DNA of 59,366 nucleotides from Legionella norrlandica (lineage in GTDB: Bacteria; Pseudomonadota; Gammaproteobacteria; Legionellales; Legionellaceae), in the NCBI RefSeq assembly GCF_000770585.1, contig NZ_JNCF01000015.1, positions 1 through 59,366 of the forward strand, in the 5' to 3' direction. The position numbers and the translations under genes are program-made. Below are positions 17,264 to 29,159 of the stretch, piece after piece (position 1 is the first letter of the stretch; every line of letters begins with the position of its first letter). The notes beneath the pieces were generated by a model. It saw nothing but the letters and a program-made list of their open reading frames with translations. It had not been told where the DNA came from and made no database searches.

Positions 17264-17290
17264 AAGGTTGGGTCAAAAAACACCAACCTT
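17264..17290 (-). terminator. Hairpin at the end of the esterase gene
   Basis: AAGGTTGG (17264-17271) and CCAACCTT (17283-17290) pair across an 11-base loop that contains a run of six A. The stem overlaps the last codons and stop of the minus-strand esterase gene. Confidence 0.5.
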
Positions 17291-18487
17291 GCTAGTACGC
17301 ATAGATTCTTGCCGATCAAATTGTTTAAAAAACTCTACTTGTTCTCTAAGTACAAAAGGATGAGCTTGTACATGATCTAGAGTATCACTTACGGATTTAA
17401 TCCATACAAAATTGCTATACCTTTTCAATGAATGATATGCCATTTCGGCGCCTGCATAAGGCACATCATGATCTCCTTTGGTGCCTACCAATAATAAGGG
17501 AGCAGTAGGTTTAAAATCATAATGATTGAAATTAACTTTCAAAACCCCGGTATTTCTATCTGTCCCACTAATAATCCCATTAGAGAAATCAGGTTGGAAA
17601 ATAAGCAGTGGGTTTTGCGGCAATGCTTGAAGAATTTCTGTAATAGAATGATACCCATCCAGCAACTCTGGAATAAGAGTATTATAGGGGGGAATAAAAA
17701 TCTCATCCAAATTAGACCAATAATTCTTATAAGTTTGTAGAGAATAAAAGAAATAAGCCAAATAGGCGGTAGCTCGAGGTCCTGGTTCCAGCATTACAAA
17801 ATGCATGGTTTCATCCCAACCATAAGGAGCTGAGCCTGGAGCAACGGCAGTGATGGGTAAATCAGGATGCTCCTTTGCAAGCATTTCAAACATAACCATA
17901 GTTGAGAATCCGCCTTCTGAATAGCCCGCCAGATATAACTGATCACTTATTGGATAATGCAGTCTGTTTGCTAATTCTTTAGCGGCAAGCAGCATATTGA
18001 TGCTACTGCTGGCAAGAGTTTCTGCCTGAACATAAGGATGAAGTGTTAATTCATTATCTCCCAGCCCAAGATAATCAGGCATCACCGTCATATAACCCGC
18101 ACTATTGCCATAGGCAGCAAGATATATATAGTTTTTTTCATTATTTCTGGAAGGAATATCATTACGTTCAAATCGGGTACCGTGCTGATAACTAACTATT
18201 CCCACTTTCCCCTGAGGATGAATCGGCATTGCCACTAACCCTGAGGCAATAGTTAAATTTCCATCTGGAGCCTGAGTTTTGTAATTAATTTTATATAATT
18301 GCAAATCATAATGCACTGAAAACGTGTCTAGAGGTGGCATTTTTTTCAAGGCCACTTCTGCCGTTTCTCTGGGGAATTCGCCTAGAGAAATATAATTAAC
18401 TAATATCTCATGCTCCAATGCAGCATGAGAACTGAAACAAAAAATAACCCAATAAAATGTAAAAAAAATCCCTTTCAATAAACGCAT
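17273..18487 (-). CDS. Secreted alpha/beta-hydrolase (lipase/esterase)
   Basis: 404 residues with an N-terminal signal peptide (MRLLKGIFFTFYWVIFCFSS, likely cut after SHA). The alpha/beta-hydrolase fold shows the nucleophile elbow GYSEGG (serine), an earlier SYQHGT strand and YLGLGDN. A late aspartate in GTKGDHDVPY and histidine in DTLDHVQAHPF complete a plausible triad. It resembles secretory lipases that act on short- or medium-chain esters. Export across the inner membrane is inferred from the signal; substrate unknown. It converges on the his operon. Confidence 0.8.
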   Translation of the reverse strand: MRLLKGIFFTFYWVIFCFSSHAALEHEILVNYISLGEFPRETAEVALKKMPPLDTFSVHYDLQLYKINYKTQAPDGNLTIASGLVAMPIHPQGKVGIVSYQHGTRFERNDIPSRNNEKNYIYLAAYGNSAGYMTVMPDYLGLGDNELTLHPYVQAETLASSSINMLLAAKELANRLHYPISDQLYLAGYSEGGFSTMVMFEMLAKEHPDLPITAVAPGSAPYGWDETMHFVMLEPGPRATAYLAYFFYSLQTYKNYWSNLDEIFIPPYNTLIPELLDGYHSITEILQALPQNPLLIFQPDFSNGIISGTDRNTGVLKVNFNHYDFKPTAPLLLVGTKGDHDVPYAGAEMAYHSLKRYSNFVWIKSVSDTLDHVQAHPFVLREQVEFFKQFDRQESMRTSKVGVF

Positions 18488-18583
18488 TTTTCATACCTAT
18501 CTTTTAAAAAAGATGTAGATAATTACATGTTTAATAATGAGAATCAAATGAAATTGCTCCAAAAGATTTTCGCTGTAAACAAA

Positions 18584-19725
18584 TTATTGGTTCAGAAATT
18601 TCTTCATTTTCACAATTCGTTGATAAGCCTCATCGATTCTTCGCTCAGGAATTTCTCCTGAGCACACTTTCTGCTCAATCATATCAATTAAGGTTGCTGA
18701 ATCTTGAAATTTCTCAACTAATTGATTACCAAAAATTAACATATCAGCGCCCGCATTAATTGAAAGTGTAACGGCTGTATCTAATCCATAATAATTTGTT
18801 ATAGCTTTCATCTGCATATCATCGGTAATGACTACTCCATCAAACTTTAAATTTTCGCGTAATAATCCACTGATAATATGGTAGGAAAGAGTTGCAGGCA
18901 GTCCTGTTACATCCAGTTTTCTATTGACAATATGGGCCACCATAACCATATTGCAATGATTGGGTTTCGAAAGCAATTGTAAAAAGGGAATTAACTCTTG
19001 CTCACTCCATGTATTAGTCACATCTACAAAGCCTAAATGCGAGTCAGATAAAGAACTTCCATGGCCAGGAAAATGTTTGTAAGCGCAGTGAATTTGGTGC
19101 TTTATAAATTGCTCTGTATAGAGCTGAGCGTATTGCGTTACAACCTCAGGCACGGAAGAGAAACTTCTATTCTTTTTACCAATGATTGGATTATCGGGAT
19201 TCACATTCACATCCAGCTCAGGGAAAAAATTCAAATTAAACCCATTTGAATTTAAGACATTGGCCATTAATTCGGCTGAAAAATTAGCCTCATCAACTGA
19301 CATAGACCAACAGCTTTTGCAGAGGGCATTTCTGGGAAGCCATAACGTGGATGTAATCGGTTAACATTGCCACCTTCATAATCTACTGAGACTAATAAAG
19401 GCAAGTTATCTCGGTGATGTTTTTTGTTTGCTTTTTGCATTAAAATTTGTAATTGAGTATTTAATTTTTTGACTTGCGCAGGACCCTCGATATTTTTATC
19501 AAAAGTTTGTGACTGCTGATTAAAATCAAATAGAATAACTCCACCAATATTATCATGCTCTATTGCTTGAGCTATGGGTGAGTTTTCATTGATCTCTTTA
19601 CCCTGAAAACCAACTATCAGCATCTGCCCAATCTTATCTCTTAAACTCACTTCGGCAGCATAAAAACCAGTAGTAAATAAAGTAAGGAAGAAGGATAAAA
19701 TAATAACTTTCCATTGGAGTTTCAT
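18584..19725 (-). pseudogene. GH3 beta-N-acetylglucosaminidase (NagZ-like), exported, frameshifted
   Basis: Two reading frames, 19725-19267 and 19303-18584, are halves of one 380-residue GH3 enzyme. They join if one C is added (plus-strand reading) at CC 19307-19308, giving AVGSMSVDEANFSAE. Family motifs are present: VSVDYEGGNVNRL, KHFPGHGSSLSDSHLG with the catalytic His, and VVITDDMQMKAI with the aspartate nucleophile. An N-terminal hydrophobic stretch (WKVIILSFFLTLFTTGFYAA) looks like a signal peptide, unlike the cytosolic NagZ of enterobacteria. The family removes GlcNAc in peptidoglycan recycling. Confidence 0.85.
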
Positions 19726-19790
19726 TTAACAGTTTCAATTCAATATAACTTGGTACACATTATATATATTTCACCCAAACTAATCAAACA

Positions 19791-20963
19791 TTAAACAATT
19801 GCCAATAAAATAGCCGTAAGATAATTCCCCTCTGGGAAAGAAGCCAAAGTAGGATGGCAACTTGCCGGCCCATAGACACCCAATATACGAGCCTGTTTGC
19901 CCATTGCAGCAGCCTGAATACTCACTAATGAACAAAAATCCTGAGATGATAAGGCTGAAGAACAATTACAAGTCATCATTAAAGTTCCTGATTTCATATA
20001 CTTGAATGCTTCCCTGTGCAAAAAGCGATAGTAATTTTTTGCTTGTTGCAAATGCCTTTGCGAAGGGACCAATTTGGGTGGGTCAAGGATAACAACATCA
20101 TAATCCCCTGCTATTTTTAAAAATTCCCTGGCGTCTGCTTTGATAAATTCAATATTAGTTAAGTCATTTAAAATGGCATTATTTTTAGCCTGCTCTATGG
20201 CTTGCGCGGAGCTATCTACCCCCGTAACATGAAGAGCTCCTGCTTTCGCAGCATGTAAAGCAAAGCCACCTGTAAACGTATACAGATCAAGAACTCTTTT
20301 CCCTCTGGACAACTGCGCTATTCTTTTATGATTTTCTCTTTGGTCAATAAACAGCCCTGTTTTTTGTGTATGTGCGAATTCAATCTGATACCTCACTCCC
20401 TCTTCTAAAACTTGGGTATTGTTTTCTATTTTTTCCACATGAATTTCTTTCCAGCCATCTTGAGATAATGGTTTCTTCTGAGGAATCCAGATAACTTGAT
20501 TCTGAGGAAAAATCTCATGCAATACTTGCTCAATTATTGATTTATTTGCCTCCACCCAATAAGCTGAGCTGGCTACAACACAATATTGATTAAAGCAATC
20601 AATTGTTAATCCCGAGAGCCCATCAGCTTCACTATTAAACAATCGGTAGGCATTAGTCTCTTCATTGGGTAAATTAAGGCATTCTCTAACTAAGCGTGCT
20701 TGCTTTATTCTATGGGTAATCAAAGAATCGTAATTAACTGCCTTTATTTGTTCATTGGAAAGTGCCAGAACTCTTACTCTATATAGAGAGTGCTCATTAT
20801 ACACCCCCACACCCAAACATTCTCCTTGGGCGCTCATAATCTCAACCAGTTCACCTGTAATTGGCTTGCCTAAATATTGCATTATGGCTTTGGGGAAAAT
20901 CCAGGGATGACCTCTTAATACCGTATTTTGTTTTTCAGCCGCTAAAATAATTTTCGCTTTCAT
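19791..20963 (-). CDS. rlmI: 23S rRNA (cytosine) methyltransferase RlmI-like
   Basis: 390 residues. An N-terminal PUA domain (~1-75, starting IILAAEKQNTVLRGHPWIF) precedes a Rossmann methyltransferase: FIDQRENHKRI, VLDLYTFTGGFALHAA (SAM-binding), VDSSAQAIEQAKNN, DVVILDPPKLVP, and TCNCSSAL with the cysteine expected for an m5C enzyme. RlmI methylates C1962 of 23S rRNA. It stands alone, on the strand opposite to the downstream outer-membrane gene. Confidence 0.88.
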   Translation of the reverse strand: MKAKIILAAEKQNTVLRGHPWIFPKAIMQYLGKPITGELVEIMSAQGECLGVGVYNEHSLYRVRVLALSNEQIKAVNYDSLITHRIKQARLVRECLNLPNEETNAYRLFNSEADGLSGLTIDCFNQYCVVASSAYWVEANKSIIEQVLHEIFPQNQVIWIPQKKPLSQDGWKEIHVEKIENNTQVLEEGVRYQIEFAHTQKTGLFIDQRENHKRIAQLSRGKRVLDLYTFTGGFALHAAKAGALHVTGVDSSAQAIEQAKNNAILNDLTNIEFIKADAREFLKIAGDYDVVILDPPKLVPSQRHLQQAKNYYRFLHREAFKYMKSGTLMMTCNCSSALSSQDFCSLVSIQAAAMGKQARILGVYGPASCHPTLASFPEGNYLTAILLAIV

Positions 20964-21040
20964 TTTCTATTTCCCAAAAACCAAAAGTCAGTTAATCTAC
21001 ACTATTAAGTATTAAATCTGCAATGGAAGTAAGGACAAAT

Positions 21041-22024
21041 ATGCGGCAATTTATAAAATACCTAGCCATTTTTCTATTTTCATATTCGTTCAAGGTTTCT
21101 TATGCTGGCCCATGGTTCACTGGCCCCCTTTTGGCTCCAGCTGGCCACACAGTTCCTAATGGCCATACAAACCTGGAAGTTTATGGTATTGATGTCTTTA
21201 CCAATGGACAATATAACGCGTCTGGACAATTAGTACACGCTCCTTTGTTTCGAACCTTCGCAGCCAATCCGATATTCACACATGGATTTACTGACTGGTT
21301 AGACGTGCAGTTGACTGTACCTTATTTATTCAATTCTACCCGTGGAGTACATTTTAATCGTTTAGCTGATGTTTCAACTGGCGTGGGAATACAATTGCTA
21401 GAACAAAAAGGGTCTCCGCGAAGGATTGATCTTCGTTTTTTATTACAAGAAACCATACCCACTGGACGTTATGATCACTTAAATCCAGCATTATTCGGCA
21501 CCGATGCCACCGGGTTGGGAAGTTATCAAACTTTGGTCGGTTTAAATTTCCAATATCTATTGCAAGTTTTCAAAACTCACTACCTGAGAACACGGCTTAT
21601 TGCCTCTCGCCTCTTTTCCAGTAATGTCCGTATAGATGGGTTAAGTAGTTATGGAGGTTCAATACATACTCATGGTACTATTAAACCAGGTATTGAAAAT
21701 AACATTGACTTAGCATTTGAGTTTACTCTTACCCAAAATTGGGTAGCGGTAATGGAAGGTTATGTTTCAACAGGTAAAGCAACCCGATTTAATGGCATTT
21801 TAAATCTCAACAGTGTTGGAAGTCCTCCTGTCAATATAGGGAATGTTGATATTAACCCAGTCAGTATTGGCAGTGGTTCATTTAGAGAAGAAGCTCTTGC
21901 CCCAGCAATAGAGTATAACTTTAACGAAAATATTGGAGTAATTGGTGGCTTATGGTTTCCTGTGAGAGGAGTAAATACTTCACATTACATGACTTATATG
22001 CTAGCAATTAATGCATTTTGGTGA
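21041..22024 (+). CDS. Outer-membrane beta-barrel protein, transporter-like
   Basis: 327 residues from ATG 21041 (AAGGA just upstream; an upstream ATG at 21023 lacks a site). A signal peptide (FIKYLAIFLFSYSFKVSYA) is followed by WFTGPLLAPAGHTVPNGH, which resembles the start of proteins annotated as MetA-pathway-of-phenol-degradation-like. Alternating aromatic strands follow, with a C-terminal phenylalanine/tryptophan end typical of outer-membrane barrels. Only 6 bases separate it from kup, so the two are probably co-transcribed. Function is unknown. Confidence 0.65.
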   Translation: MRQFIKYLAIFLFSYSFKVSYAGPWFTGPLLAPAGHTVPNGHTNLEVYGIDVFTNGQYNASGQLVHAPLFRTFAANPIFTHGFTDWLDVQLTVPYLFNSTRGVHFNRLADVSTGVGIQLLEQKGSPRRIDLRFLLQETIPTGRYDHLNPALFGTDATGLGSYQTLVGLNFQYLLQVFKTHYLRTRLIASRLFSSNVRIDGLSSYGGSIHTHGTIKPGIENNIDLAFEFTLTQNWVAVMEGYVSTGKATRFNGILNLNSVGSPPVNIGNVDINPVSIGSGSFREEALAPAIEYNFNENIGVIGGLWFPVRGVNTSHYMTYMLAINAFW

Positions 22025-22030
22025 TAATAA

Positions 22031-23923
22031 ATGCGATATTCATCCTATGAAACGAAAAACAGATTTACTTATGGTCTTGCTCTTGGCGCCTTAGGAGTTG
22101 TATTTGGCGATATAGGTACTAGCCCGCTATACGCTCTAAAAGTTACTTTATCAGGTATTCCTATTAACCAATTCAATATATTAGGAGTATTGTCCCTTAT
22201 TTTTTGGTCATTAATCATTGTTGTCTCTTTCAAATATTTAATTATTATTTTTCGGGCAGACAATGATGGAGAAGGAGGTATTTTAGCTCTACTGGCTCTA
22301 ATGAAACATAAGAGTACTAAACATCAGCCAATATTTTACCTAATTGCCATATTTGGAGCAGGTTTGCTATTGGGCGATGGGATGCTCACACCAGCTATTT
22401 CCGTTATTAGTGCTGTGGAAGGTCTTGGAACTCTTTCAGATAAACTGACTCCTTATGTACTTCCAATCGCTTCTCTAATACTTATATTACTTTTCTCTTT
22501 ACAAGCAAAAGGTACAGCAAGGATAGGTTACCTTTTTGGTCCATTAATATTTATTTGGTTTATAACCATAGCTGTATTAGGGATATTACAAATCGCTGAG
22601 CATCCAGTCGTTTTAAAGGCAATTAATCCCTACTACGCGATTGCATTTTTAGTTGATGAAGGTTTGAGAGGATATCTTTTATTAGGTGGCATTTTCCTTG
22701 TAGTCACTGGTGGAGAGGCTCTTTTTGCAGACATAGGACATTTTGGTAAAAACCCAATCAGAGCCAGCTGGTTTCTTGTTACTCTCCCTTGCCTGCTACT
22801 GAATTATTTTGGCCAAGGGGCTAATTTGATAGTACGTCCGGAAGCAATGAGTAATCCTTTTTATATGATTGCTCCTCCTTGGTTTTATCTACCATTAATC
22901 CTTATTGCAACTGTTGCCACAGTGATTGCATCTCAGGCTGTTATTTCTGCTACTTTTTCTTTAACTAAACAAGCTGTCTTGCTCGGTTTGTGTCCAAGGA
23001 TTCCAATCATTCAGACCTCCATGCTTCATTCTGGGCAAATTTATGTTCCACAAATCAACTTTATTTTATTTATCGGTACTATGGCCCTTACCCTGGCTTT
23101 TAGAACTTCCGATAACATGGCTCATGCCTATGGAATTGCTGTGAATTTAGAAATGCTATTGGTCGATGCCATGGTAGCTTATGCCGCTATTTCAATATGG
23201 GAATGGTCAAAGTTTAATGCGATAGTTCTCTTTGGCATATTTCTTTTAATCGATTTTGCCTTTTTAGGAGCTAATGCCCATAAGTTCATTACTGGGGGTT
23301 GGGTTCCAATAGTTTTAGCCTTATTTATAGCATTCATCATGTACACCTGGCGTTATGGATTGAATTATTTAATAAATAATTTTTATATGAATAAAGAAGA
23401 TATTTCTAAAATTTTAAAACAATTACAATATAAAAGTTTAAATCAATTACAAGGTGTCACCGCAATTTTTATAACTGACGTGTATGATAAAAGCGGGGGT
23501 AGTTTTCTGCATTTTCTTAAATTAAATCGTTCTGTACCCGAGAATGTTCTGATAGTAAATTATATTGTTGATAATATTCCTTATGTTCATTATAGCCAAC
23601 GCTATGAAATAGCTTGTCTTGATGAAAAAGTATGTAAATTAGTAATACACTATGGCTTTATGGAAACGATTAACATACCCAGAAGCTTGGAAAAAGCCTG
23701 TGATAAAAATTTACTTCCATTTAAATTAAATGTTGATACTGCCACTTTTATGGTTGAAATACCCAATGTTATGGCATCAAAAGAAAAAAGATCTTTAAGT
23801 TTTTATTGGCAAGAAAAATTGTTTGCTTTTTTGATGCGTAACTACTCAGCCAATTTAAATATTGAATTCTATAAATTGCCATACAATAGAACCATAGCAA
23901 TAGGAACTTATTGTATTTTATAA
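22031..23923 (+). CDS. kup: Low-affinity potassium transporter Kup
   Basis: 630 residues, ~12 membrane spans plus a C-terminal soluble part (~residues 450-630), the usual Kup plan. Signature segments are LGALGVVFGDIGTSPLYALK near the N terminus and NDGEGGILALLALM. It moves K+ with H+ across the inner membrane. Confidence 0.95.
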   Translation: MRYSSYETKNRFTYGLALGALGVVFGDIGTSPLYALKVTLSGIPINQFNILGVLSLIFWSLIIVVSFKYLIIIFRADNDGEGGILALLALMKHKSTKHQPIFYLIAIFGAGLLLGDGMLTPAISVISAVEGLGTLSDKLTPYVLPIASLILILLFSLQAKGTARIGYLFGPLIFIWFITIAVLGILQIAEHPVVLKAINPYYAIAFLVDEGLRGYLLLGGIFLVVTGGEALFADIGHFGKNPIRASWFLVTLPCLLLNYFGQGANLIVRPEAMSNPFYMIAPPWFYLPLILIATVATVIASQAVISATFSLTKQAVLLGLCPRIPIIQTSMLHSGQIYVPQINFILFIGTMALTLAFRTSDNMAHAYGIAVNLEMLLVDAMVAYAAISIWEWSKFNAIVLFGIFLLIDFAFLGANAHKFITGGWVPIVLALFIAFIMYTWRYGLNYLINNFYMNKEDISKILKQLQYKSLNQLQGVTAIFITDVYDKSGGSFLHFLKLNRSVPENVLIVNYIVDNIPYVHYSQRYEIACLDEKVCKLVIHYGFMETINIPRSLEKACDKNLLPFKLNVDTATFMVEIPNVMASKEKRSLSFYWQEKLFAFLMRNYSANLNIEFYKLPYNRTIAIGTYCIL

Positions 23924-23987
23924 ATTTTAGGAGATGTTATCAGAAACCTCTCTAATCCAAGATAACAGCGAAGATTCCCCTAACTCT

Positions 23988-24028
23988 AAAAAAGCGGTTG
24001 ACTTCAGTGGAGGTCAGCTGTTTTTTTT
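23988..24028 (+). terminator. Rho-independent terminator downstream of kup
   Basis: AAAAAAGC GGTTGAC pairs with GTCA GCTGTTTTTTTT with a small bulge; eight T follow the stem. It lies about 70 bases after the kup stop. Confidence 0.65.
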
Positions 24029-24066
24029 AGGATAATACCTTTCCAAATTTATTTTAAGGATAAGTT

Positions 24067-24999
24067 ATGTGGTTTAATAATGCACTAATATACCAATATA
24101 AATTAAATGAAGATTGTGATTTACACACCTCTTTAACTGAAGAGGCACTTAAACCCTGTCCACCTCATGCACGCTTTATTTATGGCTGGCTCCCTGCTTT
24201 TGATCAAGAAATGGCTCATGAAGTGGCAGGTAGTTCCTTAATTTGTCTAGGGAAAGAAGAGCGAATACTTCCTCGAGGAGTTATTAATAAAATGCTCAAG
24301 GAGAAAATTCAGCAAATTGAAACAGCACAAGGACGCCAAGTAAAGCGAGCTGAGAAAGCTCAAATGGCTGAAGATCTTGAGTTTGAACTATTACCAAAAT
24401 CTTTTTGTGTTCAAAAAAAGCTTCTAGCTATCCTTGATAGTGTTAGCCAACGATTAATTATTAATACTTCAAGTAATAATCAAGCTTCTCAGCTTACCTC
24501 TTTTTTACGAAAAACAATTCCAGGCATTGTCATAGAACCATTGAATCTTGCAGAAAATATCGCTTTACGTTTTGCAGAATGGATTCACTCTCCAGATCTT
24601 CTGCCTAGTGATTTTCAATTAGCTTCTGATTGCTTGCTCTTTTCTCTTGAAGATGAGAAAAAACGAGTCCATTGCAAAGGCTATGAACTACCTGCAGAAG
24701 AAATTCTAACTCTATTATCACAAGGAATGGCCACCGCTGAAATCTCATTAATCTGGAAAGAGCGAATTCAGCTGACATTGACTCATGATTTTATTTTTAA
24801 GAAGCTAAAAAGCCTGGATTATTTGATAGATGATTTTAATGAAGCTAAAGAGCTTGAAGAAGAATACCAAAGGCAAGATGCGACGCTAGCCCTGTTAAGT
24901 GGTGAATTAAGAGAGTTAACCAATGCCTTAACGAAAATGTTTGTGAGTAGTAATACTCAAATCAATTCAGCTCCTCTAGAGCCAGCTATCGCAGATTAA
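24067..24999 (+). CDS. rdgC: Recombination-associated protein RdgC
   Basis: 310 residues starting MWFNNALIYQY, a normal RdgC length, with the conserved FIYGWLPAFDQEMAHEV stretch, LPRGVINKMLKEK and the late LTLTHDFIFKKLKSLDYL region. RdgC forms ring-shaped dimers that coat DNA and restrain RecA. It is monocistronic, between the kup terminator and convergent bamD. Confidence 0.93.
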   Translation: MWFNNALIYQYKLNEDCDLHTSLTEEALKPCPPHARFIYGWLPAFDQEMAHEVAGSSLICLGKEERILPRGVINKMLKEKIQQIETAQGRQVKRAEKAQMAEDLEFELLPKSFCVQKKLLAILDSVSQRLIINTSSNNQASQLTSFLRKTIPGIVIEPLNLAENIALRFAEWIHSPDLLPSDFQLASDCLLFSLEDEKKRVHCKGYELPAEEILTLLSQGMATAEISLIWKERIQLTLTHDFIFKKLKSLDYLIDDFNEAKELEEEYQRQDATLALLSGELRELTNALTKMFVSSNTQINSAPLEPAIAD

Positions 25000-25162
25000 A
25001 CCCAATTTATCAATTGACACTCTATGTTAAACGGGCTACGTAGACTTTTTTTGCTCTAAGTAGTCCGGATTAGACGAAATCGTAATCCGAACTTGCTTTA
25101 TTGCATCAGGCTGCCATGTCTTACCTATCGTAGGCTGGCTGAATAAAAAGAACCAACATTTA

Positions 25163-25936
25163 TCAAGAATTAACTCTAACCATATTAGAGGTATGATAAG
25201 TAGCCTTGTACACGGCAAAAGCATCATCGGCTGCCTTATTTAAACCTAAAGCCTTATTTGCCTCATACATAATAACCAACGCTTTTTGCGCGCTTGGTGC
25301 TTGGGGATAGTTTTTTACAAGATAACTAGCTCTTTCGATAGCAGCTACATACATTTTACGTTTAAAGTAATATTGGGAAACATTCAACTCATGCTGGGCA
25401 AACATATTGCGCAAATAGACCATACGCTGTAACGCATTAGCCTTATATTTGCTGTCTGGAAATTTCTGAATTAATGTGGCGAAATCAACGAAGGCTTGAG
25501 TCTGGGTACCCGGATCCCTCCATGATTCATCCATAGGCAGCATTTTAGCAAATACACCTCGTGTTTGCTGGAAATTTGCCAGGCCTTTCATGTAGTAAGC
25601 ATAATCAACATTCTTTGCTCGCGGATACAGATGTATAAAACGCTCCGCAGTTGCTGCTGCAGATGGATAATCTTCATCCTTATAATAAGCATATATAAGC
25701 TGCATTTGTGAATTTTCAGTATAATCACTAAATGGATACATAGATTCCATAGCTTCAAGCTGCTTGGCAGCCGTAGTATATTCTTCTTTCTTTAAGGACT
25801 TCTGGGCAGCAGTATACAACTGTTTAGCTGTCATACCCTTGTATGGATTATTATCTTCATCGTCCTTTCCCCACTTGGCACAGGAAGAAATTATCATAAT
25901 TATACTTAGAAGAAATAACACATGGATTCGTTTCAT
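25163..25936 (-). CDS. bamD: Outer-membrane assembly lipoprotein BamD
   Basis: 257 residues from ATG 25936 (MKRIHVLF; AGGTG upstream). A lipoprotein signal ends in the lipobox IISSC (Cys19). Five TPR-like helical pairs follow, starting KQLYTAAQKSLKKEEYTTAAKQLEAM. BamD is an essential part of the BAM complex that inserts barrels into the outer membrane; the length fits the family. Confidence 0.93.
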   Translation of the reverse strand: MKRIHVLFLLSIIMIISSCAKWGKDDEDNNPYKGMTAKQLYTAAQKSLKKEEYTTAAKQLEAMESMYPFSDYTENSQMQLIYAYYKDEDYPSAAATAERFIHLYPRAKNVDYAYYMKGLANFQQTRGVFAKMLPMDESWRDPGTQTQAFVDFATLIQKFPDSKYKANALQRMVYLRNMFAQHELNVSQYYFKRKMYVAAIERASYLVKNYPQAPSAQKALVIMYEANKALGLNKAADDAFAVYKATYHTSNMVRVNS

Positions 25937-26102
25937 AAAAGACACCTATCAATTATATCTGCTACAGTCGCTAAAACAGCGATTATAAAATTGGAGACAT
26001 TATACCTAGGACTAGCCAATTTGCGAACAGTCTATTATCGTTTTATTTATGTATTAAAAAAACATTTGCAAAATGGAGAAGGTTGAGATAGTATCCTCAA
26101 CC

Positions 26103-26190
26103 GGAGAGATGGCAGAGCGGTCGATTGCGGCGGTCTTGAAAACCGTTGAAGGGCAACCTTCCCAGGGTTCGAATCCCTGTCTCTCCGCCA
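26103..26190 (+). tRNA. tRNA-Ser (anticodon UGA)
   Basis: An 88-base cloverleaf with acceptor stem GGAGAGA / TCTCTCC, encoded CCA at 26188-26190, anticodon stem around CTTGAAA (TGA anticodon), a long variable arm as expected for serine and GGTTCGAATCC T-arm. No attachment-site duplication or integrase is seen next to it. Confidence 0.95.
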
Positions 26191-26454
26191 AATAGATAGT
26201 TTACGACATCCAGTTAATCCTATAAGTATATTGTAATCATACTCATATTAATTTCTTATAATTTCATTAGATATCATTGATAGGCACCTTCAACTATAGT
26301 AACCGTTGGGGTACATAACTTGAATCTTGGTGGAATGCCAATGCCCAGGTTTTCTTGCTCCCTAGCTTACATCATCAAGACATTCCACAACTTCATGTGG
26401 GCAATACTCCAGGTCTTCTTACTCAGCCTGCCGCTCTAGCGACGCAAAGCCATC
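26191..26454. other. 264-base gap between tRNA-Ser and kdsA
   Basis: No credible gene. A pyrimidine-rich stretch contains two related phrases (CCCAGGTTTTCTTGCTCC near 26344 and TCCAGGTCTTCTTACTCAG near 26409), perhaps a degenerate duplication. Confidence 0.35.
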
Positions 26455-29063
<2,609 letters not shown>

Positions 29064-29091
29064 TTATGACTTAATTAAAATTGTAGCCTGC

Positions 29092-29115
29092 ATTAGCGAA
29101 GAGCGCTTCGTTAAT
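29092..29115. terminator. 10-bp hairpin between ribBA and pyrG
   Basis: ATTAGCGAAG (29092-29101) pairs with CTTCGTTAAT (29106-29115) with one G-T, loop AGCG. It lies about 45 bases after the ribBA stop on the minus strand and has no long T-tract. A terminator or 3'-end structure for the rib operon is likely. Confidence 0.5.
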
Positions 29116-29159
29116 ATGAACCGCAATCTAACAATCACTTTTATTTCTTTGAAATTTCC

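Noticed and set aside
26103..26190. tRNA-Ser as the edge of an integrated island
   Set aside because: No integrase, no duplicated 3' tRNA end and no change to foreign genes; flanks are core genes (bamD, kdsA).
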